Assembly (NCBI RefSeq): GCF_036880985.1 | Contig: NZ_JBAJNO010000008.1 | Coordinates: 2,605,500-2,669,499 of the forward strand | DNA: 64,000 bases | Reading direction: 5' to 3' | Source of the DNA: Limibacter armeniacum | Lineage (GTDB): Bacteria > Bacteroidota > Bacteroidia > Cytophagales > Flammeovirgaceae | In this document: piece by piece, positions 1 to 9,599 of the stretch | Layout of the letters: each line of letters begins with the position of its first letter | How positions within the stretch are numbered: the stretch's first letter is position 1 | Made by a program: the position numbers and the translations under genes | The notes under the pieces: generated by a model | Seen by the model: only the letters and a program-made list of their open reading frames with translations | Databases searched by the model: none | What the model was told of the DNA's origin: nothing

Positions 1-2
1 CT

Positions 3-575
3 CATGATCTGTATTATATCGTAAGCCCAGAATATACTTTTGAAGATTATAAGTTTGAAGTTACTGTTTTTTATAATGGTGAAACACCCGTATTAATTGT
101 AGAAAACAGCAGTTTTGGTGAAATTCTTCAACAGCAGATAAAGTATTATTTGAAAAATAAGGAGATGATTTTACAAGAGACGATTTCCCTTGAGAAAACG
201 GATGAGGGTAAAACAATCCAACAAAATACAAGACATTATTATAATGGCGGTAAACTGGTCGAAGCTTATATACAGGATATCAAAAAAGGAGGAGTAGAAG
301 GAGGGTGGAATGCATATACACCTGTAATCCCTGAAGATCCAAACCATATTCAATGGCTTGTGGATGCTGCAAATTTAGAAGGAGAATTTTACCCTGTACT
401 TATTGGGTATGAAGAGGAATTAGGAAAAGATTATATGGTCTTGCAAACTCAAAGTGTGATACCATTTACATTTCAGATTCCAACAAATATCGATAAGCAA
501 AATATAGGTGTTAAAGATGCTCTAACACTTTATAAAAAGAAACAACTTAAAAGCAGCAAAGAGCTGATGAGATAA
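3..575 (+). CDS. Hypothetical protein, 5' end outside the window
   Basis: The reading frame is open from base 3 with no stop before it, so the gene starts upstream of the window. A TTG at 150 could be read as a start, but the in-frame upstream codons look like real protein (alternating hydrophobic and charged residues such as EYTFEDYKFEVTVFYNG), so a truncated gene is more likely. No signal peptide, membrane segment or catalytic motif is visible in the 190 residues seen. The C-terminus is basic. I do not recognise the family. A hairpin with a T-tract follows at 605. Confidence 0.6.
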   Translation, partial: HDLYYIVSPEYTFEDYKFEVTVFYNGETPVLIVENSSFGEILQQQIKYYLKNKEMILQETISLEKTDEGKTIQQNTRHYYNGGKLVEAYIQDIKKGGVEGGWNAYTPVIPEDPNHIQWLVDAANLEGEFYPVLIGYEEELGKDYMVLQTQSVIPFTFQIPTNIDKQNIGVKDALTLYKKKQLKSSKELMR

Positions 576-604
576 ACAGCCTACGAAATAACAAATAGTC
601 AATC

Positions 605-635
605 AAAGTTTTCATGAATAATGAGAGCTTTTTTT
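605..635 (+). terminator. Intrinsic terminator after the first gene
   Basis: An 11-bp stem (605-615 with 621-631, including G-U pairs) with loop GAATA is followed by a run of seven T. It lies between convergent genes and serves the plus-strand gene best. Confidence 0.65.
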
Positions 636-637
636 GT

Positions 638-2077
638 TTACAACGTTTTGTCAACTATCTCTATTTCTGCTCTTTCAAAGATTTGAAATGATTTCACTTT
701 CGACAGTAGCTCATCCTTCGTCAAATGAGCCCTTCTCCTATTAGAGAAAATCCCTAACATAAAATCCGTATAAAACTGTATCTCATTAGCATGTAACCTA
801 AACCTACCTGTATCCAAATCTCTCTTCATTGAGTAAGCCAAAAAACTTTGCTTTCCATCAATTACCACTCTATCTTTTGGCATCTTGGACTTTCGGTTAT
901 AGAATTTATTAAATAGCATTTTAGTATACTTCGAATCATTAAATCGAGTAATTTTAGCTTCCCACACTCCTCTCATTTCATTAAAAAAAGCCATTTCACA
1001 TTGATAATGGCCTGAGAAGTGATCACCATATCTTCCCTTCACTGCTTCTAATTGATGATGTCTAAGAAAAACCAAGCTTTCAGAGTTTGTTCTATTTGCA
1101 GGTAAACTGAAAAGAAAATCCCTCAAAGAATTATAATTCCAAATATTACGCTCATTTCCAATCAACTTGGCAACTTCCAGCATTGCATTTTCTTCATTCT
1201 GCTTGGATTGGATAAAAACGGTATACCCCAAACTATTTTCAAGCAAGATATATTTCTTATAGTGCTCATTATCTGGAGAAAGTGTCACCAAATACCCTTT
1301 CCAATCCTCTTTCCCTTCTACAGTTATCTGATCAATCTTTTCAAATGAATATATTCTCGTTTTTAGAATTTTTTTAGCAAAATAATGAGCACTCAATTGG
1401 CTTTTAATTTTAGTCTCACTCCACTTTAGGATATGAATAGTCATTTCTGAACCAGACAGAGGGTCTTGGTAAACTCCCTCTGCTATAATTGCTAACATGG
1501 GTGCTAACTGTTTTAAAGACACACCCCTCGGTAAGTCTAGTGATACACGCTTAAAAGGAGGAAAACTGAGTACATCTTGTTTTGGTAAGGTTTCAACAGA
1601 GGTGAAGCTCTTCAACTCCATGTTAGAAATTTCAGGAAATGATTTCAGTAAATCATCAAACTCTTGAGAAAGGTCTGGAAAATGTGCATATGTCCGCATT
1701 GTAGCTTCATGCTCAAAAGAAACAAGGTCTTCTATTACATTATTGTAATTTTCGACCTTTAGAGAAGTCAAACCAAATTGGCTTTCATATGTAGTTTTTT
1801 GCTGAAGTACTTCTTCAATTGTAGCGTATGAATCTGCTAGAACTTTAAACCATTTCCCATTGGATTCATTTTCTAGGCAAACCAAATAAGATTTTATTCC
1901 CATTTCCCTAAACCTATTATTGACCTCTTCAGCGACTTCCTTTTCTCTATACTCCCCCATTATCAGAGCATAAGGAGCATCTTCACTGAACTGGCTACCA
2001 GATTGACAACCAGATAGTGTCAATAAAAGTAATAGTCCTATTCGGATATAGTTATTGGTTTTAAGAAATCTAAGCAT
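638..2077 (-). CDS. Lipoprotein with SPOR-like N-terminal domain
   Basis: The 479-residue protein starts with a basic-hydrophobic signal and a lipobox (LTLSGC, Cys about residue 24), so it should be lipid-anchored in the periplasm or outer membrane. Residues about 35-105 have the alternating beta-alpha pattern of SPOR peptidoglycan-binding domains (GEYREKEVAEEVNNRF, then WFKVLADSYATIEEV). The remaining 370 residues match no family I recognise. The SPOR assignment is by eye and uncertain. If right, the protein would bind denuded glycan at the division site. It is a single gene, convergent with the upstream unknown gene. Confidence 0.7.
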   Translation of the reverse strand: MLRFLKTNNYIRIGLLLLLTLSGCQSGSQFSEDAPYALIMGEYREKEVAEEVNNRFREMGIKSYLVCLENESNGKWFKVLADSYATIEEVLQQKTTYESQFGLTSLKVENYNNVIEDLVSFEHEATMRTYAHFPDLSQEFDDLLKSFPEISNMELKSFTSVETLPKQDVLSFPPFKRVSLDLPRGVSLKQLAPMLAIIAEGVYQDPLSGSEMTIHILKWSETKIKSQLSAHYFAKKILKTRIYSFEKIDQITVEGKEDWKGYLVTLSPDNEHYKKYILLENSLGYTVFIQSKQNEENAMLEVAKLIGNERNIWNYNSLRDFLFSLPANRTNSESLVFLRHHQLEAVKGRYGDHFSGHYQCEMAFFNEMRGVWEAKITRFNDSKYTKMLFNKFYNRKSKMPKDRVVIDGKQSFLAYSMKRDLDTGRFRLHANEIQFYTDFMLGIFSNRRRAHLTKDELLSKVKSFQIFERAEIEIVDKTL

Positions 2078-2333
2078 ATATGAATCATTGTCTAGTTTTG
2101 GCTTCAGTTCAGGGTATTATAATTTGATGTTTAAATTAAATATCCCACACAACTCATCCTCTTTTTCAAATGACAATACCCTTCATACAAAATTAGTCAT
2201 TAAGTTCTCCTAAAAAATCAATGTTTCACTCATACCTAACAACACCAAATTATATTATGAAAAATAAGATATATAATTGAATTTTTCTAATATTAAGTGT
2301 GCTTCGTGTTAGATTTACTCAAGAATTAAAGTT

Positions 2334-4337
2334 TCAGAAACTAGCCAACACCCCTCCTTCTCTAGCTTCAATTATCAAATCACCAACTTCAAGGTTTTCT
2401 ATTACAGAAAGTCCACGAGTAACTTCAGCAAAGGCTGTATACCTTCCATCAAGGTGAAAAGCAGGCTGAAGCGTAATAAACCACTGACAACTTTCTGTAT
2501 CTTTTCCTGCAGATGCTATACCCACCACTCCTTGTTGATAATTGACTGATGATAACTCTGAACGAATTGTTTCATCAAGTCCTCCAAAACCATCTCCTCT
2601 TGGACAACCTCCCTGCACTACAAAGTTTGGAACTACCCTATGAAAAGTTTTACCATCATAAAAGCCTGTCTTCAGCAACTGATAAAATAAAGCAACTGTA
2701 GCAGGTGCTTTTTCAACAAGTAAGTTCAATTCTATCTCACCTTTTGAAGTGGTGATCACTACCTTCTGTCCTTTTGGAATCTCCTTAACTTTCTCCCAAT
2801 TGATACCATTATAGTTTTGTTTCGGAAAGTGTAATCCCTTATCCAGTTCACCTTCAAAATAGTGTAACGTTTTTTGAAGTTCAGCATAAGCCTCCACATC
2901 TCTAGGCATTTGCAAAGACTTCATTACATCTGAAATAAAACTATAATCCTTTATGGTATTACGGTAACCGTACTCAGGGTTTCGCAATGCAATTGATGCA
3001 TAATAAATCTGTGCTATATCTCTACTTTCAATCGCATTTCTGAAAACAGTTTCAAAGTCACTTTCAACATTTGGATGCTCAACTTTAAGGATTTCAAAAT
3101 CTTTATCATTCCGAATTTGAATCAACCCTTCCATTGCAGCAGTAATCAAAACAGGATGTGCCGTTTCTTCCAGAATATGGATCAAGAATTTGTATTGTGA
3201 AGGGGACTCAGCCATAGCCTTCAGTAGCATTCCCTGTTCATATACATTTGCTGAGTTCCTATATAAATACTCGATCTGCTGAAATGTGTACCTGTCTTTG
3301 GGATTTGCATTTAGAAGTGCTCGCAAAAACATGGCTCTTGCCCTAAGATTTGTAATCTTTTCAGATGCAGCCAAATAACCTTTTACCTGCAAAGGTTTTA
3401 CCCTTCCATAAAAATGCTGTGAAGCTGTCACCGTTACATTTGGAGCAGGATCCATCATTAGGTTGAAAATATCTTTCTCAACCACCAAACTCGAATAATC
3501 GCTGAACGCCCTAATAATACTTACTTTGATTTCACTAGAAACCTCCTCAGTATTCAAGATGTGCAGTAATGTACTTTCTATCTCTTCAGAAGGAGTTAAC
3601 CTACCAACAGCCAAAATGAGAGAACTTCTTACGTTGTTTTGCTCCTCATCCACAATCAGTTTTAACAGATGGCTGGCTTTGCTATCCAGCATTTGACCTT
3701 CCACTACCCGGCTCAAATAAAATGCTGCAAGCTCCCTCACTACCAAACTATCACTTACAGTTAGAATATCAATTGCTGAATTAATACTATTGACAGATAC
3801 TAACCCTCTTAAGCTTGCTCTCATTATTCCAGCAGCCTGCCCATAATAACTGACATTTGATGAGGATTGAAAAGATGCCAAAAATTCCAAACCAGCACCT
3901 GAAGCACATTTACCAATTGCTTCAAGCAATACAGCTTGGACTTGTGGCTGATCATTTAACTCACTGACCATTTCAATCATTTCATCTTCTAGATATGTTT
4001 GACCGATTTGCCCCAAAGCAAACGCTGCAGCCTTCTTTACATTTGCAACTGTTTCCTTCTTCAGTAATTGAATTAAAGGTCTGGCTGCTCGCATATCCTG
4101 TACCGACCCTAGTGCATCGGCAGCTTCTTCACGATAAATCGGGTCTGAATGATGCAAATAGGTAATTAAAGAGTCAGTCTGTCTCTTGTCTTTCAAATCA
4201 TAAATTTCACAAATATCTGAATCTGAGAACTTATTTTTTTGAGAGAGAAAGTCGAATGCGGACTCAATAGAGGTTGTAGACCTTGAGCATGAAATTCCCA
4301 CCAATGCCACGACCGTCAATAGTCTCCATAATCTCAT
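2334..4337 (-). CDS. HEAT-repeat lipoprotein with C-terminal cyclophilin-type peptidyl-prolyl isomerase
   Basis: A signal peptide with a lipobox (VALVGISC) predicts a lipoprotein. Residues about 40-330 contain HEAT-like helical repeats (DALGSVQDMRAARPLIQLL, ALGQIGQTY). Residues about 505-660 are a cyclophilin domain with TFHRVVPNFVVQGG, a later GIASAGKDTESCQWFIT and LDGRYTAFAEV. The catalytic Arg of the FHR motif and the QWFIT segment are present, so isomerase activity is likely. The helical array could present clients to the isomerase. At 667 residues it is far longer than a stand-alone cyclophilin. It is monocistronic and divergent from dinB. Confidence 0.85.
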   Translation of the reverse strand: MRLWRLLTVVALVGISCSRSTTSIESAFDFLSQKNKFSDSDICEIYDLKDKRQTDSLITYLHHSDPIYREEAADALGSVQDMRAARPLIQLLKKETVANVKKAAAFALGQIGQTYLEDEMIEMVSELNDQPQVQAVLLEAIGKCASGAGLEFLASFQSSSNVSYYGQAAGIMRASLRGLVSVNSINSAIDILTVSDSLVVRELAAFYLSRVVEGQMLDSKASHLLKLIVDEEQNNVRSSLILAVGRLTPSEEIESTLLHILNTEEVSSEIKVSIIRAFSDYSSLVVEKDIFNLMMDPAPNVTVTASQHFYGRVKPLQVKGYLAASEKITNLRARAMFLRALLNANPKDRYTFQQIEYLYRNSANVYEQGMLLKAMAESPSQYKFLIHILEETAHPVLITAAMEGLIQIRNDKDFEILKVEHPNVESDFETVFRNAIESRDIAQIYYASIALRNPEYGYRNTIKDYSFISDVMKSLQMPRDVEAYAELQKTLHYFEGELDKGLHFPKQNYNGINWEKVKEIPKGQKVVITTSKGEIELNLLVEKAPATVALFYQLLKTGFYDGKTFHRVVPNFVVQGGCPRGDGFGGLDETIRSELSSVNYQQGVVGIASAGKDTESCQWFITLQPAFHLDGRYTAFAEVTRGLSVIENLEVGDLIIEAREGGVLASF

Positions 4338-4507
4338 AAAAAGTATATCTATTTAGTTTTAGCGCTTTTCAATTCTAATCAACAACCACTTTTTCTGACA
4401 AAAGTTTTATGTATGACAGAACCTCTGTTTAGAGAAATAATTCTTTGTCTAATCAATAAGTATCAATTAAAAAAATTATTTCCTTTGTACAAAGATAAGC
4501 AGGAATT

Positions 4508-5584
4508 ATGGAGACGCTCAGAAAGATTATACATATTGATATGGATGCTTTTTATGCATCAGTAGAACAGCGTGATAATCCGTCTCTTAAAGGAAAGCCT
4601 GTAGCAGTTGGTGGTTCCGCCTTACGAGGAGTTGTAGCTGCAGCAAGTTATGAAGCAAGAGCTTTTGGTGTTAGATCTGCAATGCCTTCCTCTCTAGCTA
4701 AAAGGAAATGTCCTGAGCTGATTTTCATCAAACCTCGATTTGAAGTCTACCAAAAGGTATCGAAACATGTCCGAACAATTTTTCATGAATACACTGACCT
4801 TGTAGAACCCCTCTCATTAGATGAAGCTTACCTCGATGTAACTGAGAATAAAAAAGGATTGAAATCTGCCATTAACATGGCTATGCAGATCAGGCAGCGA
4901 ATCAAATCGGAACTAAACCTGACTGCCTCTGCCGGTGTATCATTTAACAAATTTCTGGCAAAGACAGCATCTGACCTCAATAAACCTGATGGGTTGGCTG
5001 TAATCTTACCAGGTGAAGAAGAGAAGGTTCTAGACCAATTGGCTATAGAGAAGTTTTATGGTGTCGGAAGGGTTACAGCAGAAAAAATGCGAAAGCTTGG
5101 TATCTACAGAGGTAGAGACTTGAAAATGTGGCCCAAATCAGACTTGACACATATGTTCGGTAAAGCGGGTAACTACTACTTTAATATTGCAAGAGGGGTT
5201 GATAACAGACTCGTCACCCCCAACCGGGTTCGAAAGTCAATTGGAATCGAAAATACTTTCTTTGATGACTTGCTCACTATGGAAGAGGTTAAAAATAAGT
5301 TGGAACAACTTTCCTCAAAACTTTGGGAGAGGTTACAAAAGGCAGGAGCACATGGCAAAACACTAACCCTTAAAATTAAGTATCACGACTTTGAGCAGAT
5401 TACCCGAAGTAAAACACAATTGAATAACTTTCAGGATCAAAGAGAGATTATGGAAATAGCCAACGAACTTCTGATAGAATTTGGAGAAGAAGATTTTAAG
5501 ATCAGGTTACTAGGTTTGTCCATTTCTAACCTCAATAAAGAGATTGAGCAAAAAGATTATCAACTAAGTATATGGGAAGAATAA
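4508..5584 (+). CDS. dinB: DNA polymerase IV (Y-family translesion polymerase)
   Basis: This 358-residue protein has the Y-family order: palm motif HIDMDAFYASVEQ (catalytic Asp11), SLDEAYLD with Asp105 and Glu106, the steric-gate region near the N-terminus, a helix-hairpin-helix thumb (FYGVGRVTAEKMRKLGI), and a little-finger domain. It carries out error-prone bypass synthesis. The C-terminus QLSIWEE resembles a beta-clamp-binding peptide (QLxLF-like), which is inference. Length is normal for DinB. It is transcribed alone and ends at a strong bidirectional terminator facing the ebo operon. No LexA-type box was identified upstream. Confidence 0.95.
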   Translation: METLRKIIHIDMDAFYASVEQRDNPSLKGKPVAVGGSALRGVVAAASYEARAFGVRSAMPSSLAKRKCPELIFIKPRFEVYQKVSKHVRTIFHEYTDLVEPLSLDEAYLDVTENKKGLKSAINMAMQIRQRIKSELNLTASAGVSFNKFLAKTASDLNKPDGLAVILPGEEEKVLDQLAIEKFYGVGRVTAEKMRKLGIYRGRDLKMWPKSDLTHMFGKAGNYYFNIARGVDNRLVTPNRVRKSIGIENTFFDDLLTMEEVKNKLEQLSSKLWERLQKAGAHGKTLTLKIKYHDFEQITRSKTQLNNFQDQREIMEIANELLIEFGEEDFKIRLLGLSISNLNKEIEQKDYQLSIWEE

Positions 5585-5619
5585 AAAAGCCATATAATCA
5601 ATCTTACATGGCTTTTTTT
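5583..5619. terminator. Bidirectional terminator between dinB and eboF
   Basis: AAGCCAT pairs with ATGGCTT around a 14-base loop, flanked by A and T runs on both sides. It serves both convergent genes. Confidence 0.75.
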
Positions 5620-5624
5620 GGTAC

Positions 5625-7034
5625 TTAGTCAATGTCAAAAATATTCTGCATGGCATTTTCTTCTTCTAATACATGCCTCATCAATAGACTATAAATGTCA
5701 GGAGCCAAATATTGCTTACCATTCACCCAGTCTTTTTTCTGAGTGATGAATACTGGCCAATCCAACTCCGACTCAGGCACCCTGCCATGAGACCCTTTAA
5801 CCAATGAAGGATTAAGAGGAATAATATCAAGCAATGTCCTGAAACCTATTTTACGCTTCAACAGTTTCATTCCAATATTAAAAAGCGGATTCTTTAATTC
5901 AGGATCGATAAACAATTCCGCAGGATCATAACCTGGTTTTCGATGAATATCTACAGTCCGAGCAAAGTCTGGTGCCTTCTTTTCATTAAGCCAATAGTAA
6001 TAAGTAAACCATGCCTTAGGAGTTGCAATAGCAACAAGCTCACCGCTTCTTTCGTGATTAAGTTTATGAATATTCTTTCCTCTCTCATCCAAAACCAACT
6101 CTACTCCTTCCTGTGCAGCGATCAACTCTTTTATAACCGGAACATCTTTCTGGTCTCGAACATAGATATGAGCTACCTGATGGTCAGCAACAGCAAAAGC
6201 TCTACTCGCTCCCGGATCCAGTATCTCCTTTCCCATTTCTTCTTTAACATTCAGAAAGCCGTGGTACCTTAATATCTGATTCAATGAAACAGGTGTGTCT
6301 ACATCTGTAATTCCATACTCAGATAGGATAACTACATCAGCCCCTTTACTTTCATAATAGGTTACTACTTCCTCGCAAAGCTGATCAATGTCTTCAAGAT
6401 CTTTTCCAATTTTAGAAAAATCAATACCGTATTTCTGAAGACCATAATCCAGATGAGGAAGATAGATCAGTGTTAGTGTAGGGTCGTGCCATTCATCCAC
6501 CAACATAGACGCTTTAGCTATCCAACGACTTGCTCTTATATGCGTATTAGGTCCCCAAAAATTGAATAGAGGAAAACGTCCTAACCTATTTTGTAACTTT
6601 TCTCTTAAGTAAAGTGGCTGAGCATATACGTCAGGTATCTTACGGCCGTCAGCAGGATACATTGGACGCGGAGTTACAGAATAATCAGTAGTGCCATACA
6701 TATTGTACCACCAAAACATATTGGCACAGGTAAACTGAGGGTCTATAGCTTTTAACCTGTCCCATATTTTAGGGGCCTGAACAAGATTAGAAGACTGCCG
6801 CCAAAACTTCACTTCACATTCTTCTCTGAAATACCATCCGTTTCCTACGATTCCATGTTCTTCGGGCCATTCTCCTGTCAGATAAGTATATTGTGCAGTT
6901 GTAGTAACGGCTGGAAATGATGGCTTAACAGTCACGCCTTTTCCTTTCTTCATCCATTTGTTTAAGAAAGGCGTATGTGCACCAATCACTCTTTGGGAAA
7001 GCCCAACTACATTTATTACTACGGTTTTATTCAT
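5625..7034 (-). CDS. eboF: EboF-like alkaline phosphatase / nucleotide pyrophosphatase family protein
   Basis: This 469-residue protein is of the type I phosphodiesterase/nucleotide pyrophosphatase fold: the candidate nucleophile Thr lies in PAVTTTAQYTYLTG (about residues 41-54) and a C-terminal GSHGR supplies a metal-binding His. Several usual metal ligands are changed: the N-terminal VVGLS lacks the expected Asp, PHLDYGLQ lacks the second His, and SEYG replaces SDHG. It is the last gene of the ebo operon, 39 bases after eboE. There is no signal peptide, so it should be cytoplasmic. The ebo assignment rests mainly on context; substrate unknown. Confidence 0.8.
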   Translation of the reverse strand: MNKTVVINVVGLSQRVIGAHTPFLNKWMKKGKGVTVKPSFPAVTTTAQYTYLTGEWPEEHGIVGNGWYFREECEVKFWRQSSNLVQAPKIWDRLKAIDPQFTCANMFWWYNMYGTTDYSVTPRPMYPADGRKIPDVYAQPLYLREKLQNRLGRFPLFNFWGPNTHIRASRWIAKASMLVDEWHDPTLTLIYLPHLDYGLQKYGIDFSKIGKDLEDIDQLCEEVVTYYESKGADVVILSEYGITDVDTPVSLNQILRYHGFLNVKEEMGKEILDPGASRAFAVADHQVAHIYVRDQKDVPVIKELIAAQEGVELVLDERGKNIHKLNHERSGELVAIATPKAWFTYYYWLNEKKAPDFARTVDIHRKPGYDPAELFIDPELKNPLFNIGMKLLKRKIGFRTLLDIIPLNPSLVKGSHGRVPESELDWPVFITQKKDWVNGKQYLAPDIYSLLMRHVLEEENAMQNIFDID

Positions 7035-7073
7035 TTTAGCTATTGGCTATGAGATGGATTAATCAAGTCGAAA

Positions 7074-8318
7074 TTACTTGTCAGTTTTAAGTAGAAACAC
7101 TCTTTCTAATTGGTCTTTGACCCAAGAAATTTCTTTCGTCACACATTCTTCTAAAGTAGAAGGACGAAGATTCTTAGGCATTACTTCCCATGTATATGTT
7201 TCCACTTCCAAGTGTTTACATGTGGTATATCGAAAGAAGTGCTCCAATGTACTAATTACTGCATGCTGAGTTGAAGAGAGACTTTCTAGGGCATCCAAAA
7301 AGACAGGAATATGGTAATGGACTCTCCATTTTTGGGGATACTCATTCACTTGCGCAACAAAAGCATCACACAAGTCCTTATATCTTAAGATTGTGCCGTC
7401 TGACAATTGATTAGCTACTTGATGAAGGTATACATAGTCTTTCAATGCTGAAAGTGAAGATAACAACTTCTGATCTCTTTCTTTCTGACCTGTAAAGTTT
7501 GCTTCAACTGCCGAACTGATTTGAATCTTTCCTATTCCAATCTGATTCTCTGCATATGACTTGAAAGAGGATACAGGATCTTCATAAACCAATGCTAGAT
7601 GACAAACATCAAAACAAACTTGAATATGTGTTCTTATTGCATTTTCGGCCTCCTTTACAGAAATCCCTTTATGCTGAATTAGATACCTAATTCCTATTGG
7701 AAGTAACCAAGTATTGAAAAAGGAAATCACATCTTCAGTAGACTCCAGCATTCCATCAGGTTCAGGCTCAATATCTATATGTATGTTTTTAGCAGTCTCT
7801 ATTTTCAGGTCATATAATTCTCCCACTAACCTGCTCAATCTATTGGCACATACCTTATACACCTGATTGATTGCAGCTGTATTACTACCATGCCAAGGTG
7901 CATATGACAATGGAGAAGTAGAAATACTTCCATCTTCCTCAAAGTGAGGTAAAAGCTTCGCCAATATCTTAGAAAGCTTCAGTGTATAATCGTACCGCTG
8001 GTCTGTCATCCAATCGGGCCTATGTACATTATCTTTCACCCTTTCCTGATGAAATGTTCCAAACGGAAAACCATTGAGTGTATGTACATACAACTTATTT
8101 TCATCAAGCCATTCCTTGAATTTAGAAAGCTCTTCAATATTTAGGTCACAAGCAGCCTGGTAACCGATTCTCAAGCCTGTACCCATCCACTCATTAGGAC
8201 AAACTTCCTTTTTCACCTGAGGTAAAACACTTTGGAGCTTTGCTTTTATTTCACTCCAGTTTTCACCTGATATGTTATTGGTACAGTAGCTTAAATGATA
8301 TTTATCCGTGATGATCAT
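7074..8318 (-). CDS. eboE: EboE-like TIM-barrel (xylose isomerase-like) protein
   Basis: This is a predicted TIM-barrel protein of the sugar-phosphate isomerase/epimerase superfamily. The barrel segments end in acidic or His residues (HTLNGFPFG, IHIDIEPEPDG, VCFDVCHLA, IQISSAVEAN, YHIPVF), fitting a divalent-metal site. The frame is open upstream to 8423, but that would overlap eboD by 122 bases. ATG at 8318 (MIITDKYHLSYCTNN) overlaps eboD by only 17 bases and matches tight operon coupling, so I chose it (414 residues). The reaction is not known. Membership in the ebo set comes from its place between eboD and eboF. Confidence 0.82.
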   Translation of the reverse strand: MIITDKYHLSYCTNNISGENWSEIKAKLQSVLPQVKKEVCPNEWMGTGLRIGYQAACDLNIEELSKFKEWLDENKLYVHTLNGFPFGTFHQERVKDNVHRPDWMTDQRYDYTLKLSKILAKLLPHFEEDGSISTSPLSYAPWHGSNTAAINQVYKVCANRLSRLVGELYDLKIETAKNIHIDIEPEPDGMLESTEDVISFFNTWLLPIGIRYLIQHKGISVKEAENAIRTHIQVCFDVCHLALVYEDPVSSFKSYAENQIGIGKIQISSAVEANFTGQKERDQKLLSSLSALKDYVYLHQVANQLSDGTILRYKDLCDAFVAQVNEYPQKWRVHYHIPVFLDALESLSSTQHAVISTLEHFFRYTTCKHLEVETYTWEVMPKNLRPSTLEECVTKEISWVKDQLERVFLLKTDK

Positions 8319-9555
8319 CTTCAGGAAAATTAGAGGTTCTTGTAAATCCATGTTCAATCCCCACGGTAGTACGTGCAAGACTGGTTCTGTTATCAGCCGG
8401 TGAAAGACTTGCCAATAGATCAATAGCCTTTTTCATTAGGCTTTCTTTAATATGGTGCACTTCCACTCCTTCCCCAATATCCTTTAGCATCATGACTGTC
8501 AGGACACCTCCCAGATGCTCCCTAAATTCCTCTAATCCATCCAGCACTTCGAACCTACCATTTATGGCATGTCTCATAGCTGGGTGATACAGTTTTAAGC
8601 CTGAGGAATGAATCAGGTTCAGCACACGGTGCCAACTTTTCACGGGTAACATTCCAGATAAATAAGCATAGGTAACGTCCAAGGCTATTCCAACGGCTAC
8701 AGCTTCACCATGGAGCAAGCTATAATTGGTAAGTTGTTCTAACTTATGTGCAGCCCAATGTCCAAAATCTAGTGGTCGAGAAGACCCTCTTTCAAATGGA
8801 TCTCCACTATTACCTATATGGTTTACATGAAGTTCTGCGCACCTGAATATCAGTTTCCCCATTGCTTCCTCGTTCCTGAACTGAATATCCTTGATATGCA
8901 TTTCTATAAAATCAAAAAAGTTAGCATCCTTAATCAAAGCCACTTTTATGGCTTCCGATACTCCTGCTAACCAATCCCGATCTGTCAATGTCCTCAAAAA
9001 GGTTGTATCATTAATCACAGCTTCGGGAGGTGAGAACGTTCCTATGAAATTCTTTTTATTGAAAGCATTGAAACTGTTTTTCACCCCTACACCTGAATCG
9101 TTTTGAGATAGTACAGTAGTCGGAATCCGGATATGCTTGATCCCTCGGTGGGCAATGGTTGCCGCAAAGCCAACAGCATCCAGCAATGCTCCACCTCCAA
9201 TGGCAATTAGGTAAGCATGACGATCTATTCTTTGCTCATCTATCAACTCAAGAATACTCATCAAGTATTTGATATCATTCTTGATGGCTTCTCCTCCCTG
9301 AATCACAATTGGGTTGATAGGCATATTAATCCTACTGGTATGATAAACAGAATAGCATTCGATCTTCGAAATCAATTCTGGGTGTTCTTGGTGTACACCG
9401 CTATCAATTATGAATATTACTTTAGGAGGAATATGCTCTTTAACAGGATGGATAAGTGAGGCTAATAAATTATTTTCTGACTCGAAAATCCCCTCAGTAA
9501 AGATAACTGGGTATTCATAAGTCACCTGAAATGACTGAGTTAGTGTTTTTTCCAT
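8302..9555 (-). CDS. eboD: EboD-like 3-dehydroquinate synthase family protein
   Basis: The protein has the sugar-phosphate cyclase pattern: NAD-binding IGGGALLDAVGFAA, then RIPTTVLSQNDSGVGVKN, VSEAIKVALIKD with the metal-binding Glu, and DFGHWAAHKLE plus LLHGEAVAVG with the two metal-binding His. The metal-ligand set is therefore intact and the protein is probably an active cyclase. At 417 residues it is longer than most AroB proteins (about 360), which together with the ebo neighbours argues for EboD rather than the shikimate enzyme. Product unknown. Its stop codon overlaps the eboE start. Confidence 0.87.
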   Translation of the reverse strand: MEKTLTQSFQVTYEYPVIFTEGIFESENNLLASLIHPVKEHIPPKVIFIIDSGVHQEHPELISKIECYSVYHTSRINMPINPIVIQGGEAIKNDIKYLMSILELIDEQRIDRHAYLIAIGGGALLDAVGFAATIAHRGIKHIRIPTTVLSQNDSGVGVKNSFNAFNKKNFIGTFSPPEAVINDTTFLRTLTDRDWLAGVSEAIKVALIKDANFFDFIEMHIKDIQFRNEEAMGKLIFRCAELHVNHIGNSGDPFERGSSRPLDFGHWAAHKLEQLTNYSLLHGEAVAVGIALDVTYAYLSGMLPVKSWHRVLNLIHSSGLKLYHPAMRHAINGRFEVLDGLEEFREHLGGVLTVMMLKDIGEGVEVHHIKESLMKKAIDLLASLSPADNRTSLARTTVGIEHGFTRTSNFPEDDHHG

Positions 9556-9599
9556 TGGTCGGTGATTTGCAATCCATTACTATGAAATTGCGACTTCAA

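Noticed and set aside
8319-8423. N-terminal extension of EboE
   Set aside because: It would overlap the eboD coding region by 122 bases, and the residues read as out-of-frame translation of eboD.
8302-9555. Housekeeping AroB of the shikimate pathway
   Set aside because: It is longer than AroB and embedded in the ebo operon with no other shikimate gene, so EboD fits better.
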